A stretch of DNA of 64,000 nt, taken from the NCBI RefSeq assembly GCF_001746295.1, contig NZ_MJAH01000024.1, positions 46,152 through 110,151 on the forward strand, in the 5' to 3' direction. A program made the position numbers and the translations under genes. Below the pieces are notes generated by a model. That model searched no databases. It was not told where the DNA came from and saw only the letters and a program-made list of their open reading frames with translations. How positions within the stretch are numbered: position 1 is the first letter of the stretch; the number at the start of each line of letters is the position of its first letter. The stretch comes from Streptomyces sp. LUP47B (lineage in GTDB: Bacteria; Actinomycetota; Actinomycetes; Streptomycetales; Streptomycetaceae). Below are positions 17,867 to 26,065 of this stretch, piece by piece.

Positions 17867-18667
17867 CTAGTAGCGCTCGTTGAGGTAGCCCAGGAACTCG
17901 TCGTGGAGCAGGCCGTTGGAAGCGGCCGCGTTGCCGCTGTGCGGGCCGGGACGGCCGTCGAGGCCGGTGAAGGTGCCGCCGGCCTCCGTGACGACGATCG
18001 CGTTCGCGGCCATGTCCCAGAGGGAGAGCTCCGGCTCCGCGCAGAGGTCGACCGAGCCCTCGGCGACCATCATGTACGGCCAGAAGTCGCCGTACGCGCG
18101 CGTGCGCCACACCTCGCGGGTCAGGTCCAGGAAGCCGCCGAGGCGCCCCTGGTCGTCCCAGCCGGTGAGGGAGGAGTACGCGAACGAGGCGTCCGAGAGC
18201 CGGCCGACCTGTGAGACACGCAGGCGGGAGGCGGAGGAGAGGCTGCGGCCGGTGTAGGCGCCGTGGCCCTTCGCGGCCCACCAGCGGCGGCCGAGGGCGG
18301 GGGCGGAGACCACGCCGACGACGGGCTGGTAGCCGCCCTCCGCCGCCTCCATCAGGGAGATCAGAGTGGCCCAGACGGGAACGCCCCGTACATAGTTCTT
18401 GGTGCCGTCGATGGGGTCGATGACCCAGCGGCGGGGGCCGGTGCCCTCGATGCCGAACTCCTCGCCGAGGATGGCGTCGCGGGGACGGGCGCGCTTGAGG
18501 TGGCCGCGGATGAGTTCTTCCGCAGCCTTGTCCGCCTCGCTGACCGGGGTCATGTCCGGCTTCGTCTCGACCTTGAGATCCAGTGCCTTGAAGCGGGCCA
18601 TGGTGGTCGCGTCGGCCGCGTCCGCGAGGACGTGGGCGAGACTGAGGTCGTCGAGGTAGTCGGGCAT
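17867..18667 (-). CDS. hisN: histidinol-phosphatase HisN (inositol monophosphatase family)
   Basis: The 266-residue protein has the IMPase metal-binding motifs GEEFG, WVIDPIDGTKNY and WDMAAN in order. I recall that in S. coelicolor the gene at this place encodes the monofunctional histidinol-phosphatase of histidine biosynthesis, outside the main his operon. The length and the GVPVWATLISL segment fit that group. The enzyme would remove phosphate from L-histidinol phosphate with Mg2+. An alternative is another IMPase-type sugar phosphatase. It is divergent from the TetR gene. Confidence 0.8.
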   Translation of the reverse strand: MPDYLDDLSLAHVLADAADATTMARFKALDLKVETKPDMTPVSEADKAAEELIRGHLKRARPRDAILGEEFGIEGTGPRRWVIDPIDGTKNYVRGVPVWATLISLMEAAEGGYQPVVGVVSAPALGRRWWAAKGHGAYTGRSLSSASRLRVSQVGRLSDASFAYSSLTGWDDQGRLGGFLDLTREVWRTRAYGDFWPYMMVAEGSVDLCAEPELSLWDMAANAIVVTEAGGTFTGLDGRPGPHSGNAAASNGLLHDEFLGYLNERY

Positions 18668-18815
18668 GTTGCGAACGGTATCTGTCGGTGTCGGTACGGG
18701 GCCAGCGGGGCCGGTGTGTGGACGGTGCGGGGGTTCGTGCAGACGGGGCCCCGTTTCGCTCGCCCACGCCGGCGAAGGCGCCGCCGCGCACGCCCCTTCG
18801 TGTCCCCGCGAACCC

Positions 18816-18844
18816 TTGACAGTGCTCCCGTGCGCGTCAAATCT
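18816..18844 (+). promoter_or_regulatory. promoter of the TetR-family gene
   Basis: TTGACA and AAATCT are separated by 17 nt, about 35 nt upstream of the start codon. TTGAC is also mirrored by GTCAA at the end of the spacer, so the element could double as an operator. Confidence 0.5.
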
Positions 18845-18878
18845 GGGCGCAGAGCTGCTTGCTCCCTGGGAGGCGCTG

Positions 18879-19484
18879 ATGCCTGCTGCGCGGGAATCGC
18901 TGCTGGACGCCGCTTACACGGCGTTGGCGCGTCGGCCATGGTCCGCCGTGCGGATGGTGGACGTCGCGGCGATGGCCGGAGTGTCCCGGCAGACGTTGTA
19001 CAACGAGTTCGGGAGCAAGGAAGGGCTGGCCCGGGCGCTGGTCAGACGAGAGGCCGACGGGTATCTCGTCGGCGTCGACCGGGCGCTCAGCACGCACGGC
19101 GACGTCCGGGAGCGACTGACCGCGACCGCCGAGTGGACCACCGTCTCCGCCCGGGAGAACGCGCTGGTACGGGCCATGCTCACCGGCTGCTGGAGTGAGC
19201 GGCTGCCCTCGCCGACGCTCTCCGCGGTGCCGTCCTCCTCCGCGGTGCCGGCGCAGCGCCGGGCCGACGGAGCGCTGCCGTCGCCCGGCGACTTCGTGGC
19301 ACTGGTGCGCGACCGTGCCGTCTCCGTCCTCTGCGGACCCGGAGTGCACAAGTCGGACGTCCCCGACCTCACCCGCTCCTGCGAACTGGCCGTCCGGCTC
19401 GCCCTGTCCTGCGTGGCGGCCCCGCCGGGTGAGGGCGGAGTCGGCGACCTGGTCCGCAGCGCGCTGCACCGGCAGCCGGTGTGA
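18879..19484 (+). CDS. TetR/AcrR family transcriptional regulator
   Basis: The 201-residue protein starts with a helix-turn-helix (VDVAAMAGVSRQTLYNEFGSK, about residues 25-46) typical of TetR repressors. A helical ligand-binding part without a recognisable subfamily motif follows. The ATG at 18879 has a GGGAGG site 5 nt upstream; longer in-frame starts run into the promoter region. It is convergent with a Gdx-type exporter gene, with a MITE-like element filling the gap. Control of that exporter is possible but not shown. Confidence 0.85.
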   Translation: MPAARESLLDAAYTALARRPWSAVRMVDVAAMAGVSRQTLYNEFGSKEGLARALVRREADGYLVGVDRALSTHGDVRERLTATAEWTTVSARENALVRAMLTGCWSERLPSPTLSAVPSSSAVPAQRRADGALPSPGDFVALVRDRAVSVLCGPGVHKSDVPDLTRSCELAVRLALSCVAAPPGEGGVGDLVRSALHRQPV

Positions 19485-19492
19485 TGGGCCCC

Positions 19493-19630
19493 AGGGCCTG
19501 TCCGGCGGATCATGCCGACGTCGCGGGGCCCGGCACGCACTCCCCCAGAGGAGGGACCCCCATGACCCCGCTCACCTGCGCTGATCAGGCACCGTTGCTT
19601 GAAGTCGGCCTGATCCGCCGGACAGGCCCT
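19493..19630. mobile_element. 138-bp MITE-like element with perfect 20-bp terminal inverted repeats
   Basis: The ends AGGGCCTGTCCGGCGGATCA (19493-19512) and its exact complement (19611-19630) enclose about 98 bp. Inside, AGAGGAGGGA precedes an ATG at 19562 that opens a short frame (MTPLTCADQAPLLEV...). This could be the remnant start of a parental transposase. The element fills the gap between the TetR and SMR stops: it begins 8 bp after the TetR stop, and its last two bases form part of the SMR stop codon. The long inverted repeat may act as a terminator. Confidence 0.75.
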
Positions 19631-19952
19631 AGTGCGAGGACCCCGACAGCTGGAGACCGATCACGCCGATGATCACCAGGCTGATCGAGACGATCTTCAG
19701 TGTCGAGACGAGGTCGTCGAAGAAGATCATTCCGTAGATCGCGGTGCCCGCCGCGCCGATGCCGGTCCACACCGCGTACGCGGGGCCGACGTCCAGCTTC
19801 CGCAGGGACAGGGTCAGCAGGCCGAAGCTGCCGAGGGCGAAGATGCAGAACGCCACCGTCGGCCACAGTCGGGTGAAACCGTGAGAGAGCTTCAGACACA
19901 CGGCGAAACCGGTCTCGAGCAACCCGGCCACCACCACCAGCAGCCACGCCAT
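19629..19952 (-). CDS. SMR family transporter, Gdx/SugE-like
   Basis: The 107-residue protein has four transmembrane helices and the essential membrane glutamate E13 (LLETGFAV). The motifs KLSHGFTRLWP and GPAYAVWTGIGAAGTAIYG are those of SugE/Gdx guanidinium exporters and not of the EmrE drug exporters. It would antiport guanidinium-like cations for protons as a dual-topology dimer. Only one SMR gene is present, which fits a homodimeric Gdx. Its TAG stop is completed by the end of a MITE-like element. I could not identify a convincing guanidine riboswitch upstream. Confidence 0.85.
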   Translation of the reverse strand: MAWLLVVVAGLLETGFAVCLKLSHGFTRLWPTVAFCIFALGSFGLLTLSLRKLDVGPAYAVWTGIGAAGTAIYGMIFFDDLVSTLKIVSISLVIIGVIGLQLSGSSH

Positions 19953-20028
19953 GTGCTGTCCTCCCGTATGTCCGGCTCGGTGCGATTATGCACTTACCGA
20001 ACTCGCGTACAGCCAAACACCGCGGAGG

Positions 20029-21039
20029 TCAGTCCCCTTCGGTCCGTTCCCGTGTCGAGAGCAGCCGCCGCAGGGAGTACAGCCGGGCCGGATCGGCGTG
20101 CCCCTCGGCCACCCACGCGTCCAGCGCGCAGTCCGGCTCATCATGACTGCACGCGCGCGGACAGCCCTCGGTTCCCGGTACCAGGTCGGGAAACGCGAGG
20201 ATCACGCGCGAGGGATCCACGTGATGGAGGCCGAACGACCGTACGCCCGGGGTGTCGATCACCCAGCCGGCGTCGCCCGCGAGGGGAAGCGCCAGCGCCG
20301 AGGTCGTGGTGTGGCGGCCGCGGCCGGTCACCGCGTTCACATGACCCGTCACCCGGCGCTGCTCCACCGGGACCAGCGTGTTGACCAGTGTCGTCTTGCC
20401 CACACCCGAGTGACCGACGAAGGCCGTGATCTTGCCGTCGAGATGCTCGCGCACCACGTCCGCCGCGCCGCCGTTCTCCAGCTCCTCGCGGCTGGTGACG
20501 ACGTACGGGATGTCCAGGTGGCCGTACAGCTCCAGCAGCTTGTCGGGCTGGGCCAGGTCCGACTTCGTCAGGACCAGGAGGGGGGTCAGGCCACCGTCGA
20601 AGGCGGCCACCAGGCAGCGGTCGATCAGACGGGGGCGGGGTTCCGGGTCGGCGAGGGCCGTGACGATGGCGAGCTGGTCGGCGTTGGCGACGACCACGCG
20701 CTCGTACGGGTCGTCGTCGTCCGCCGTGCGGCGCAGGACCGAGGTGCGCGGCGCGATGCGGACGATGCGGGCCAGGGTGTCCTTCTCGCCGGAGAGGTCG
20801 CCGACGATGGCCACCCGGTCGCCGACGACCGCGGCCTTGCGGCCCAGTTCGCGGGCCTTCATCGCCATGACGACCCTGTTGTCGACCAGACAGGTCAGAC
20901 GGCCCCGGTCGACGGTGAGGACCATGCCCTCGACCGCTTCCTCGTGCTTGGGGCGGATGTTCGTACGCGGACGGTTGCCCTTGCGGTTCGGGCGGCTGCG
21001 GATGTCGTCCTCGTCGGTGTGCTTGCCGTAGCGGCGCAT
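20029..21039 (-). CDS. rsgA: ribosome small-subunit-dependent GTPase A
   Basis: The 336-residue protein is a circularly permuted GTPase: the G4-like VLTKSD comes before the P loop GHSGVGKTTLVN and the G3 DTPG. An N-terminal OB-like domain precedes them. The C-terminal zinc-binding region has the order C..C.H....C (GCPRACSHDEPDC). RsgA matures the 30S subunit by checking the decoding centre and releasing assembly factors. The N-terminus is basic (RSRPNRKGNRPRT). It starts 12 nt after the aroA stop, so the two form an operon. Confidence 0.93.
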   Translation of the reverse strand: MRRYGKHTDEDDIRSRPNRKGNRPRTNIRPKHEEAVEGMVLTVDRGRLTCLVDNRVVMAMKARELGRKAAVVGDRVAIVGDLSGEKDTLARIVRIAPRTSVLRRTADDDDPYERVVVANADQLAIVTALADPEPRPRLIDRCLVAAFDGGLTPLLVLTKSDLAQPDKLLELYGHLDIPYVVTSREELENGGAADVVREHLDGKITAFVGHSGVGKTTLVNTLVPVEQRRVTGHVNAVTGRGRHTTTSALALPLAGDAGWVIDTPGVRSFGLHHVDPSRVILAFPDLVPGTEGCPRACSHDEPDCALDAWVAEGHADPARLYSLRRLLSTRERTEGD

Positions 21040-21051
21040 GGCGTGAGTCCC

Positions 21052-22377
21052 CTACGCCTTCTCGCTCCCGAGCATCCCGCTCCACATGTCGGGGAAGTCC
21101 GGCAGGGTCTTGGCCGTCGTCGCGACGTTCTCGATCTGTACGCCCTCGACCGCGAGGCCGATGATGGCGCCGGCCGTGGCCATGCGGTGGTCCTCGTAGG
21201 TGTGGAAGATCCCGCCGTGCAGCCGGCGCGGGCGGATGTGCAGACCGTCGGCCGTCTCGGTGACGTCACCGCCGAGTTCGTTGATCTCCTTGGTGAGCGC
21301 GGCCAGCCGGTCCGTCTCGTGCAGGCGCAGATGGGCGACCCCGCGCAGGCTGGAGGGGGAGTCCGCGAGGGCCGCCACGGCCGCGATGCCGGGGGTCAGC
21401 TCGCCGACCTCGCCGAGGTCGACATCGATGCCGTGGATCGCACCCGAACCGGTGAACACCAGGCCGTACTCGGTGAGTTCGCAGGAACCGCCCATCTCGG
21501 TGAAGATCTCGCGCAGCCGGTCACCGGGCTGGGTGGTGTGGTGCGGCCAGTCCGGTACGACGACCTTGCCGCCGGTCACCAGTGCCGCCGCCAGGAACGG
21601 CTGGGCGTTGGAGAGGTCGGGCTCGACGGTGAGGTCCCGGCCCAGCAGGGCACCCGGCGTGACCCGCCAGACGTTCGGCTCGCCGCCCGACTCCGGGGTG
21701 TCCACCTGGGCGCCCACCGCGCGCAGCATGTCCACGGTCATCCGGATGTGCGGCATCGACGGCAGGGCGGAGCCGACGTGGCGGACCTCGACGCCCTGGT
21801 TGAAGCGCGGCCCGGACAGCAGAAGCGCCGACACGAACTGGGACGACGAGGACGCGTCGATCTCGACCGGGCCGCCGTCCAGGGCGCCCCCGCCGTGCAC
21901 CGTGAGCGGCAGCGCGCCGCGGCCGTCGTCGTCGATCCGGGCGCCGAGGACACGCAGGGCGTCGATCACACCGTGCAAGGGGCGTTCGTACGACCTCGGG
22001 TCACCGTCGAAGTGGATCGGGCCGTCGGCGAGCGCGGCGACCGGTGGCAGGAAGCGCATCACCGTGCCGGCGTTGCCGACATCGACCGTGGCCGGGCCGG
22101 CGAGGCCCGTCGGAAGCACCCGCCAGGCCTCGCCCGAGCCGTCCGGGCCCACACCCTCCTCGATCGCCACGCCCATCGCCCGCAGGGCGCCCGCCATCAG
22201 CAGGGTGTCCCGGGAACGCAGCGGGCGGCGCAGCCAGCCGGGCTCGGAGGCGAGGGCGGCCAGTACGAGGGCTCGGTTGGTGACCGACTTCGACCCCGGC
22301 ACGTGGACCGTCGCGTCGACGGCTGCGCTCGCGTGGGGGGCGGGCCAGAGGGCGGTGTCTGCGGGGTTCGAGGCCAT
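21052..22377 (-). CDS. aroA: 3-phosphoshikimate 1-carboxyvinyltransferase (EPSP synthase)
   Basis: The 441-residue enzyme joins shikimate-3-phosphate and phosphoenolpyruvate in the shikimate pathway. Visible motifs include the N-terminal PGSKSVTNRAL, GNAGTVMRFLPP in the PEP-binding loop, DGDPRSYERPL and the C-terminal HETDRLAAL and EDHRMATAGA. The ATG at 22377 gives the usual length. It is transcribed with rsgA. The GNAGTVMRFL loop has Val where the common form has Thr or Ala; its effect is not predicted here. Confidence 0.95.
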   Translation of the reverse strand: MASNPADTALWPAPHASAAVDATVHVPGSKSVTNRALVLAALASEPGWLRRPLRSRDTLLMAGALRAMGVAIEEGVGPDGSGEAWRVLPTGLAGPATVDVGNAGTVMRFLPPVAALADGPIHFDGDPRSYERPLHGVIDALRVLGARIDDDGRGALPLTVHGGGALDGGPVEIDASSSSQFVSALLLSGPRFNQGVEVRHVGSALPSMPHIRMTVDMLRAVGAQVDTPESGGEPNVWRVTPGALLGRDLTVEPDLSNAQPFLAAALVTGGKVVVPDWPHHTTQPGDRLREIFTEMGGSCELTEYGLVFTGSGAIHGIDVDLGEVGELTPGIAAVAALADSPSSLRGVAHLRLHETDRLAALTKEINELGGDVTETADGLHIRPRRLHGGIFHTYEDHRMATAGAIIGLAVEGVQIENVATTAKTLPDFPDMWSGMLGSEKA

Positions 22378-22473
22378 GGGGTCCACTTTAGTGGGGGGTC
22401 GTCCGTCGGGGCCGCGCCATCGAGGCTGGTCGCGCCCGCGGCGGAGCCGGCCCCGCACCTCCGAGCCGGCTGG

Positions 22474-23196
22474 TCACACCTCCAGCAACCACCTTCCGCC
22501 GCCTATCAAGGAGCACAGGCTCACCGCGTGGAACAGGAACAGCCACAGCCCCGCCGGTACGTGCGTCAGGCGGGACAACTGGTCCGCGTCCGAATCACCC
22601 GTACCGCCCCGGGCTCGCTTCGCCTGGAGTTCGAAGGCCGGACGCACCCCGCCGAGCAGCAGGAACCACACCACGGCGTACGCGAACGCGGCCTGCACCT
22701 GGGGGCCGGCGAGCCAGGACACCACCACGAAGGTGCCGCCCGTGAGCACCACCGTCAGCGCCCCGTACGCGTTGCGGATCATCACCAGCATCACCACCAG
22801 CAGGGTCGTCGCCACCCACAGCAGCAGGGTGATCCGGCCGGCGGCCAGCAGGGCGGCGCCGCCGAGGCCGAGCAGCGGGGGAGCGGTGTATCCGGCCGCC
22901 GCCGTGAGGATCATGCCGATCCCGTGCGGCTTGCCCCGGCTGACCGTCAGTCCGCTGGTGTCGGAGTGCAGGCGTATGCCGGTGAGCTGACGTCCCGTGA
23001 GCAGGGCGACCAGACCGTGGCCGCCTTCGTGGGCGATGGTGATGGCGTTGCGCGAGAGCCGCCACAGCGTATGCGGGACAACTATGGCGAGTGCCGCCAC
23101 CATGGTGGCCAGAACCACCCACAGGTCGGGGTCGGGCTGCAGGCCGACGAGGCGGTCCCAGAGGTCGGGCAGCGCGGTCGATGCGGTGCTGTCCAT
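22474..23196 (-). CDS. M50 family metallopeptidase
   Basis: The 240-residue membrane protein carries the zinc motif HEGGH (residues 56-60) inside a hydrophobic segment, with about six transmembrane helices. It resembles the M50B family of intramembrane proteases, without PDZ or CBS modules. Such enzymes cut membrane-embedded substrates in regulated proteolysis; no substrate is indicated. The ATG at 23196 was chosen because upstream in-frame sequence runs into the divergent promoter of the SRAP gene. Confidence 0.85.
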   Translation of the reverse strand: MDSTASTALPDLWDRLVGLQPDPDLWVVLATMVAALAIVVPHTLWRLSRNAITIAHEGGHGLVALLTGRQLTGIRLHSDTSGLTVSRGKPHGIGMILTAAAGYTAPPLLGLGGAALLAAGRITLLLWVATTLLVVMLVMIRNAYGALTVVLTGGTFVVVSWLAGPQVQAAFAYAVVWFLLLGGVRPAFELQAKRARGGTGDSDADQLSRLTHVPAGLWLFLFHAVSLCSLIGGGRWLLEV

Positions 23197-23246
23197 GTTT
23201 CCCGGTGGCTCCCTCTCCTCGTACGGAGTCTGGCAGTGTGGCACGT

Positions 23247-24062
23247 ATGTGCGGACGGTATGCAGCGAGTCGTAGGCCCGAGGATCTCGCAGGAATCTTT
23301 GAGATCGAGATGTGGGAACCCGAGGAAACCCTGGAGCCCGACTACAACGTGGCCCCGACCAAGGAGGTTTACGCCGTCCTGGACCGTCCTCTCAAGGACG
23401 TCGAGGACCCGCGCCCGGTTCGGCAGCTGCGGAAGCTGAAGTGGGGGCTGGTGCCGAGCTGGTCCAAGACCCCCGAGGGCGCTGCCCGGATGATCAACGC
23501 GCGCGCCGAGACCGTGCACGAGAAGCCGTCGTACAAGAGGGCCTTCGCCACCCGCCGCTGCATCATCCCGGCCGACGGCTACTACGAGTGGGTCACCGGC
23601 TCCGGCGAGCGGGAACTGGAGGTCGAGGGGAAGAAGAAGCGGCCGCGCAAGCAGCCCTACTTCGTGCTGCCCGCCGACGGTTCGGTGTTCGCGATGGCCG
23701 GACTCTACGAGTTCTGGCGCGACAAGACCCTGCCCGACGACCATCCGCAGGCCTGGTGGACGACCTGCTCCGTGATCACCACCGAGGCGGAGACGGGCCC
23801 GCTGGCGGTCTCCCCGGCCGACGGCCCGCGCTCGCTCGTCGACATCCACCCCCGGATGCCGCTGATGCTGACCCCGGACCGCTGGGACACCTGGCTCGAC
23901 CCGTCCCACACCGACCTCGACGACCTGCGCGGCCTGCTCGCACCGCCGCCCGAGGGGCTGATGTGGGCCTATCCGGTGAGCACGGCCGTCAGCAACGTCC
24001 GCAACAACGGGCCGGAGCTGCTCAAGGAACTGGAGGGGCCGGAAGAGGGCACCCTCTTCTAG
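23247..24062 (+). CDS. SOS response-associated peptidase (SRAP/HMCES-like)
   Basis: The 271-residue protein begins Met-Cys-Gly-Arg. After Met removal, Cys2 becomes the N-terminal nucleophile that forms a covalent link to abasic sites in single-stranded DNA. The supporting residues are visible as N34 in YNVAPT, the Glu in NARAET and the His in IHPRMP. YedK/HMCES proteins shield abasic sites at replication forks. A Lys-rich insert (EGKKKRPRKQP) lies before PYFVLP. Only this start keeps Cys2 next to Met. The stop codon region overlaps the candidate promoter of the next gene. Confidence 0.92.
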   Translation: MCGRYAASRRPEDLAGIFEIEMWEPEETLEPDYNVAPTKEVYAVLDRPLKDVEDPRPVRQLRKLKWGLVPSWSKTPEGAARMINARAETVHEKPSYKRAFATRRCIIPADGYYEWVTGSGERELEVEGKKKRPRKQPYFVLPADGSVFAMAGLYEFWRDKTLPDDHPQAWWTTCSVITTEAETGPLAVSPADGPRSLVDIHPRMPLMLTPDRWDTWLDPSHTDLDDLRGLLAPPPEGLMWAYPVSTAVSNVRNNGPELLKELEGPEEGTLF

Positions 24063-24065
24063 CCT
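24060..24065 (+). promoter_or_regulatory. -10 box overlapping the SRAP stop codon
   Basis: TAGCCT overlaps the TAG stop and lies 6 nt before the GTG of the hydrolase gene, consistent with a leaderless transcript. Confidence 0.35.
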
Positions 24066-24071
24066 TCTGGT

Positions 24072-24701
24072 GTGAAGACCGAGATCATCAGCACCGAGGC
24101 GGGGGACGCCCGCATCACCTGGCACCCGGCGCGAACGGCGCGGCTCGTGCTGGCCGTGAGCCATGGCGCCGGCGGCGGCATCGAGGCACGGGACCTCCAG
24201 GCGCTCGCCCGGGTGCTCCCCGGCCAGGGCGTGAGCGTCGCTCTGGTCGAGCAGCCCTGGCGGGTGGCCGGCAAGAAGGTCGCGCCCGCGCCGAAGACGC
24301 TGGACGCGGGATGGCGGGGCGTCTGGCCCGCGCTCGTGGGGCCCGGCCTGCCGGTGATCTCCGGCGGGCGCAGTGCCGGGGCCCGGGTCGCCTGCCGTAC
24401 GGCCGTGGAGCTGGGCGCCGCCGCCGTCCTCGCCCTGAGCTTCCCGCTGCACCCGCCCGGCAGGCCGGAGAAGTCCCGCGCCGGGGAACTGCTCGGATCC
24501 GGAGTGCCCACCTTGGTCGTACAGGGCGGCAACGACCCGTTCGGGAAGCCGGAGGAGTTCCCTGACGGATCCTTCGAACTGGTCGAGGTGCCCGGCGGCG
24601 ATCATGGCTTCGTCGTGCCGAAGCGGGCGCGGATCACTCAGGAGGAGGCCGTGACGGTGGTCACGGACGCGGTCGTGAAGTGGCTCGGGTCACTGGGGTG
24701 A
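24072..24701 (+). CDS. alpha/beta hydrolase (KANL3/Tex30-like)
   Basis: The 209-residue protein has the alpha/beta hydrolase layout: an AVSHGAGGG oxyanion strand-loop, the nucleophile elbow GRSAGARVA, an acidic residue in QGGNDPFG and the histidine in GGDHGF. It resembles the short KANL3/Tex30 group of unknown substrate. No signal peptide is present. The start is GTG, 9 nt after the SRAP stop and without a ribosome-binding site. The sigR promoter begins 8 nt after its stop. Confidence 0.8.
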   Translation: MKTEIISTEAGDARITWHPARTARLVLAVSHGAGGGIEARDLQALARVLPGQGVSVALVEQPWRVAGKKVAPAPKTLDAGWRGVWPALVGPGLPVISGGRSAGARVACRTAVELGAAAVLALSFPLHPPGRPEKSRAGELLGSGVPTLVVQGGNDPFGKPEEFPDGSFELVEVPGGDHGFVVPKRARITQEEAVTVVTDAVVKWLGSLG

Positions 24702-24708
24702 AAGCCCG

Positions 24709-24734
24709 GGAATGCTGAGCCGCGGACCTCTGTT
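24709..24734 (+). promoter_or_regulatory. SigR-dependent promoter (sigRp2 equivalent)
   Basis: GGAAT and GTT are separated by exactly 18 nt, matching the SigR consensus GGAAT-N18/19-GTT. It lies 60 nt upstream of the longer sigR start and would give thiol-stress-induced autoregulation. Confidence 0.85.
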
Positions 24735-24793
24735 GAGGCGGACAGAAGCGCTGAAGAGCAGCGCAGACCGTCGTAGGAGAGGAAGTCCGCCGC

Positions 24794-24958
24794 ATGGGTT
24801 CGACCTTCTGCCCGAGGCGCACCAGTCGCGCTGACCTGGACTGGACGGTGCTGCATGCGGCCAAGACCACGCCCATTCGAGGGGCGGCCGGGACGGGTAG
24901 TCGTCTATCCTCCAATTCCGGTGGCATCGGTTTCGATGCTGCCCGGAATCTTGAGGAG
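24794..24958 (+). other. N-terminal extension encoding the long SigR' isoform
   Basis: An in-frame ATG exactly 55 codons before the GTG start of SigR opens a 282-residue form. S. coelicolor SigR' has, as I recall, the same 55-residue extension, is made from the inducible promoter and is unstable. The extension has a Cys at residue 6 and is otherwise polar and low in conservation signals. A TATCCT box at 24906-24911 inside it could be the constitutive promoter for the short form. Confidence 0.7.
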
Positions 24959-25642
24959 GTGGGTCCGGTCACTGGGATCGACGCAGGGACCGACAACGGC
25001 CAGGCGGAGCAGCCCGAGGGCCAGGGCGCGAGCACGGAGTCGACCGCGGAGCGCACCGCGCGCTTCGAGCGGGACGCGCTCGAATTCCTCGACCAGATGT
25101 ACTCGGCCGCTCTGCGTATGACGCGCAACCCGGCCGACGCCGAGGACCTGGTGCAGGAGACGTATGCCAAGGCGTACGCGTCCTTCCACCAGTTCCGTGA
25201 GGGGACCAACCTCAAGGCGTGGCTGTACCGGATCCTCACCAACACCTTCATCAACTCGTACCGCAAGAAGCAGCGCGAACCCCAGCGCTCCGCGGCCGAG
25301 GAGATCGAGGACTGGCAGCTCGCCCGCGCCGAGTCGCACATGTCGACCGGTCTGCGCTCCGCCGAGTCGCAGGCGCTCGACCACCTGCCCGACTCGGACG
25401 TGAAGGAAGCGCTCCAGGCGATCCCCGAGGAATTCCGCATCGCCGTCTACCTCGCTGACGTAGAGGGCTTTGCGTACAAGGAGATCGCGGACATCATGGG
25501 GACACCCATCGGAACGGTGATGTCCCGACTGCACCGGGGCCGCCGCCAACTGCGCGGCATGCTCGAGGACTACGCCCGTGAGCGCGGGCTCGTCCCGGCC
25601 GGTGCCGGAGAGTCGAACGAAGCGAAAGGCTCGGGCTCATGA
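24959..25642 (+). CDS. sigR: RNA polymerase sigma factor SigR (thiol-oxidative stress)
   Basis: From the GTG at 24959 the protein has 227 residues, the same as I recall for S. coelicolor SigR. Region 2 is seen in MYSAALRMTRNPADAEDLVQETYAKAY and region 4 in YKEIADIMGTPIGTVMSRLHRGR. This ECF sigma factor directs thioredoxin and other thiol-redox genes and is held by the redox-sensitive anti-sigma factor RsrA. Its stop overlaps the rsrA start (ATGA). A perfect SigR promoter lies upstream. A longer start at 24794 gives the SigR' form. The GTG itself overlaps the GAGGAG sequence, so translation signals are unusual. Confidence 0.93.
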   Translation: MGPVTGIDAGTDNGQAEQPEGQGASTESTAERTARFERDALEFLDQMYSAALRMTRNPADAEDLVQETYAKAYASFHQFREGTNLKAWLYRILTNTFINSYRKKQREPQRSAAEEIEDWQLARAESHMSTGLRSAESQALDHLPDSDVKEALQAIPEEFRIAVYLADVEGFAYKEIADIMGTPIGTVMSRLHRGRRQLRGMLEDYARERGLVPAGAGESNEAKGSGS

Positions 25643-25950
25643 GCTGCGGAGAGCCGCACGAGACGGACTGCAGTGAGGTACTCGATCATCTCTACGAGTT
25701 CCTCGACAGTGAGATGCCGGACGTCGATCGCGTCAAGTTCAAGCAGCACTTCAACGAGTGCTCTCCGTGCCTGGAGAAGTACGGTCTCGAAGAGGCCGTG
25801 AAGAAGCTCGTCAAGCGGTGCTGCGGCCATGACGACGTGCCGACCGACCTGCGCTCCAAGGTGCTGGGGCGGCTCGACCTGATCCGCTCAGGACAGGCCG
25901 TGCCCGATCACGACGTGACGGCCTCGCCGGTGACACCGCAGGAGTCCTGA
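25639..25950 (+). CDS. rsrA: redox-sensitive anti-sigma factor RsrA
   Basis: The 103-residue protein has the zinc-binding anti-sigma motif H37-x3-C41-x2-C44, with C11 as the fourth ligand or disulfide partner. Further cysteines are at positions 3, 61 and 62, at the places I recall for S. coelicolor RsrA. Under reducing conditions it binds zinc and SigR; disulfide stress forms an intramolecular bond (C11 with C44 in the studied protein), expels zinc and frees SigR. It is translationally coupled to sigR. Confidence 0.95.
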   Translation: MSCGEPHETDCSEVLDHLYEFLDSEMPDVDRVKFKQHFNECSPCLEKYGLEEAVKKLVKRCCGHDDVPTDLRSKVLGRLDLIRSGQAVPDHDVTASPVTPQES

Positions 25951-26065
25951 GCAGTCCGGTCGCCGTTCACTCGAACGTGCTAATCGGCGGGTGATCAGCC
26001 CACACCGCCTCCCCTCGCCGCCCTAGGCTCCTCGCAGCTGTGCGGACTTGGGCTGGAGGGGCGAG

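Noticed and set aside
19953..20028. Guanidine riboswitch before the Gdx/SugE-like gene
   Set aside because: CCGGACATACGGGAGGACAG looks loosely like ykkC-type cores, but the paired ACGR hairpins or the class III pseudoknot pattern cannot be built convincingly. A covariance search would settle it.
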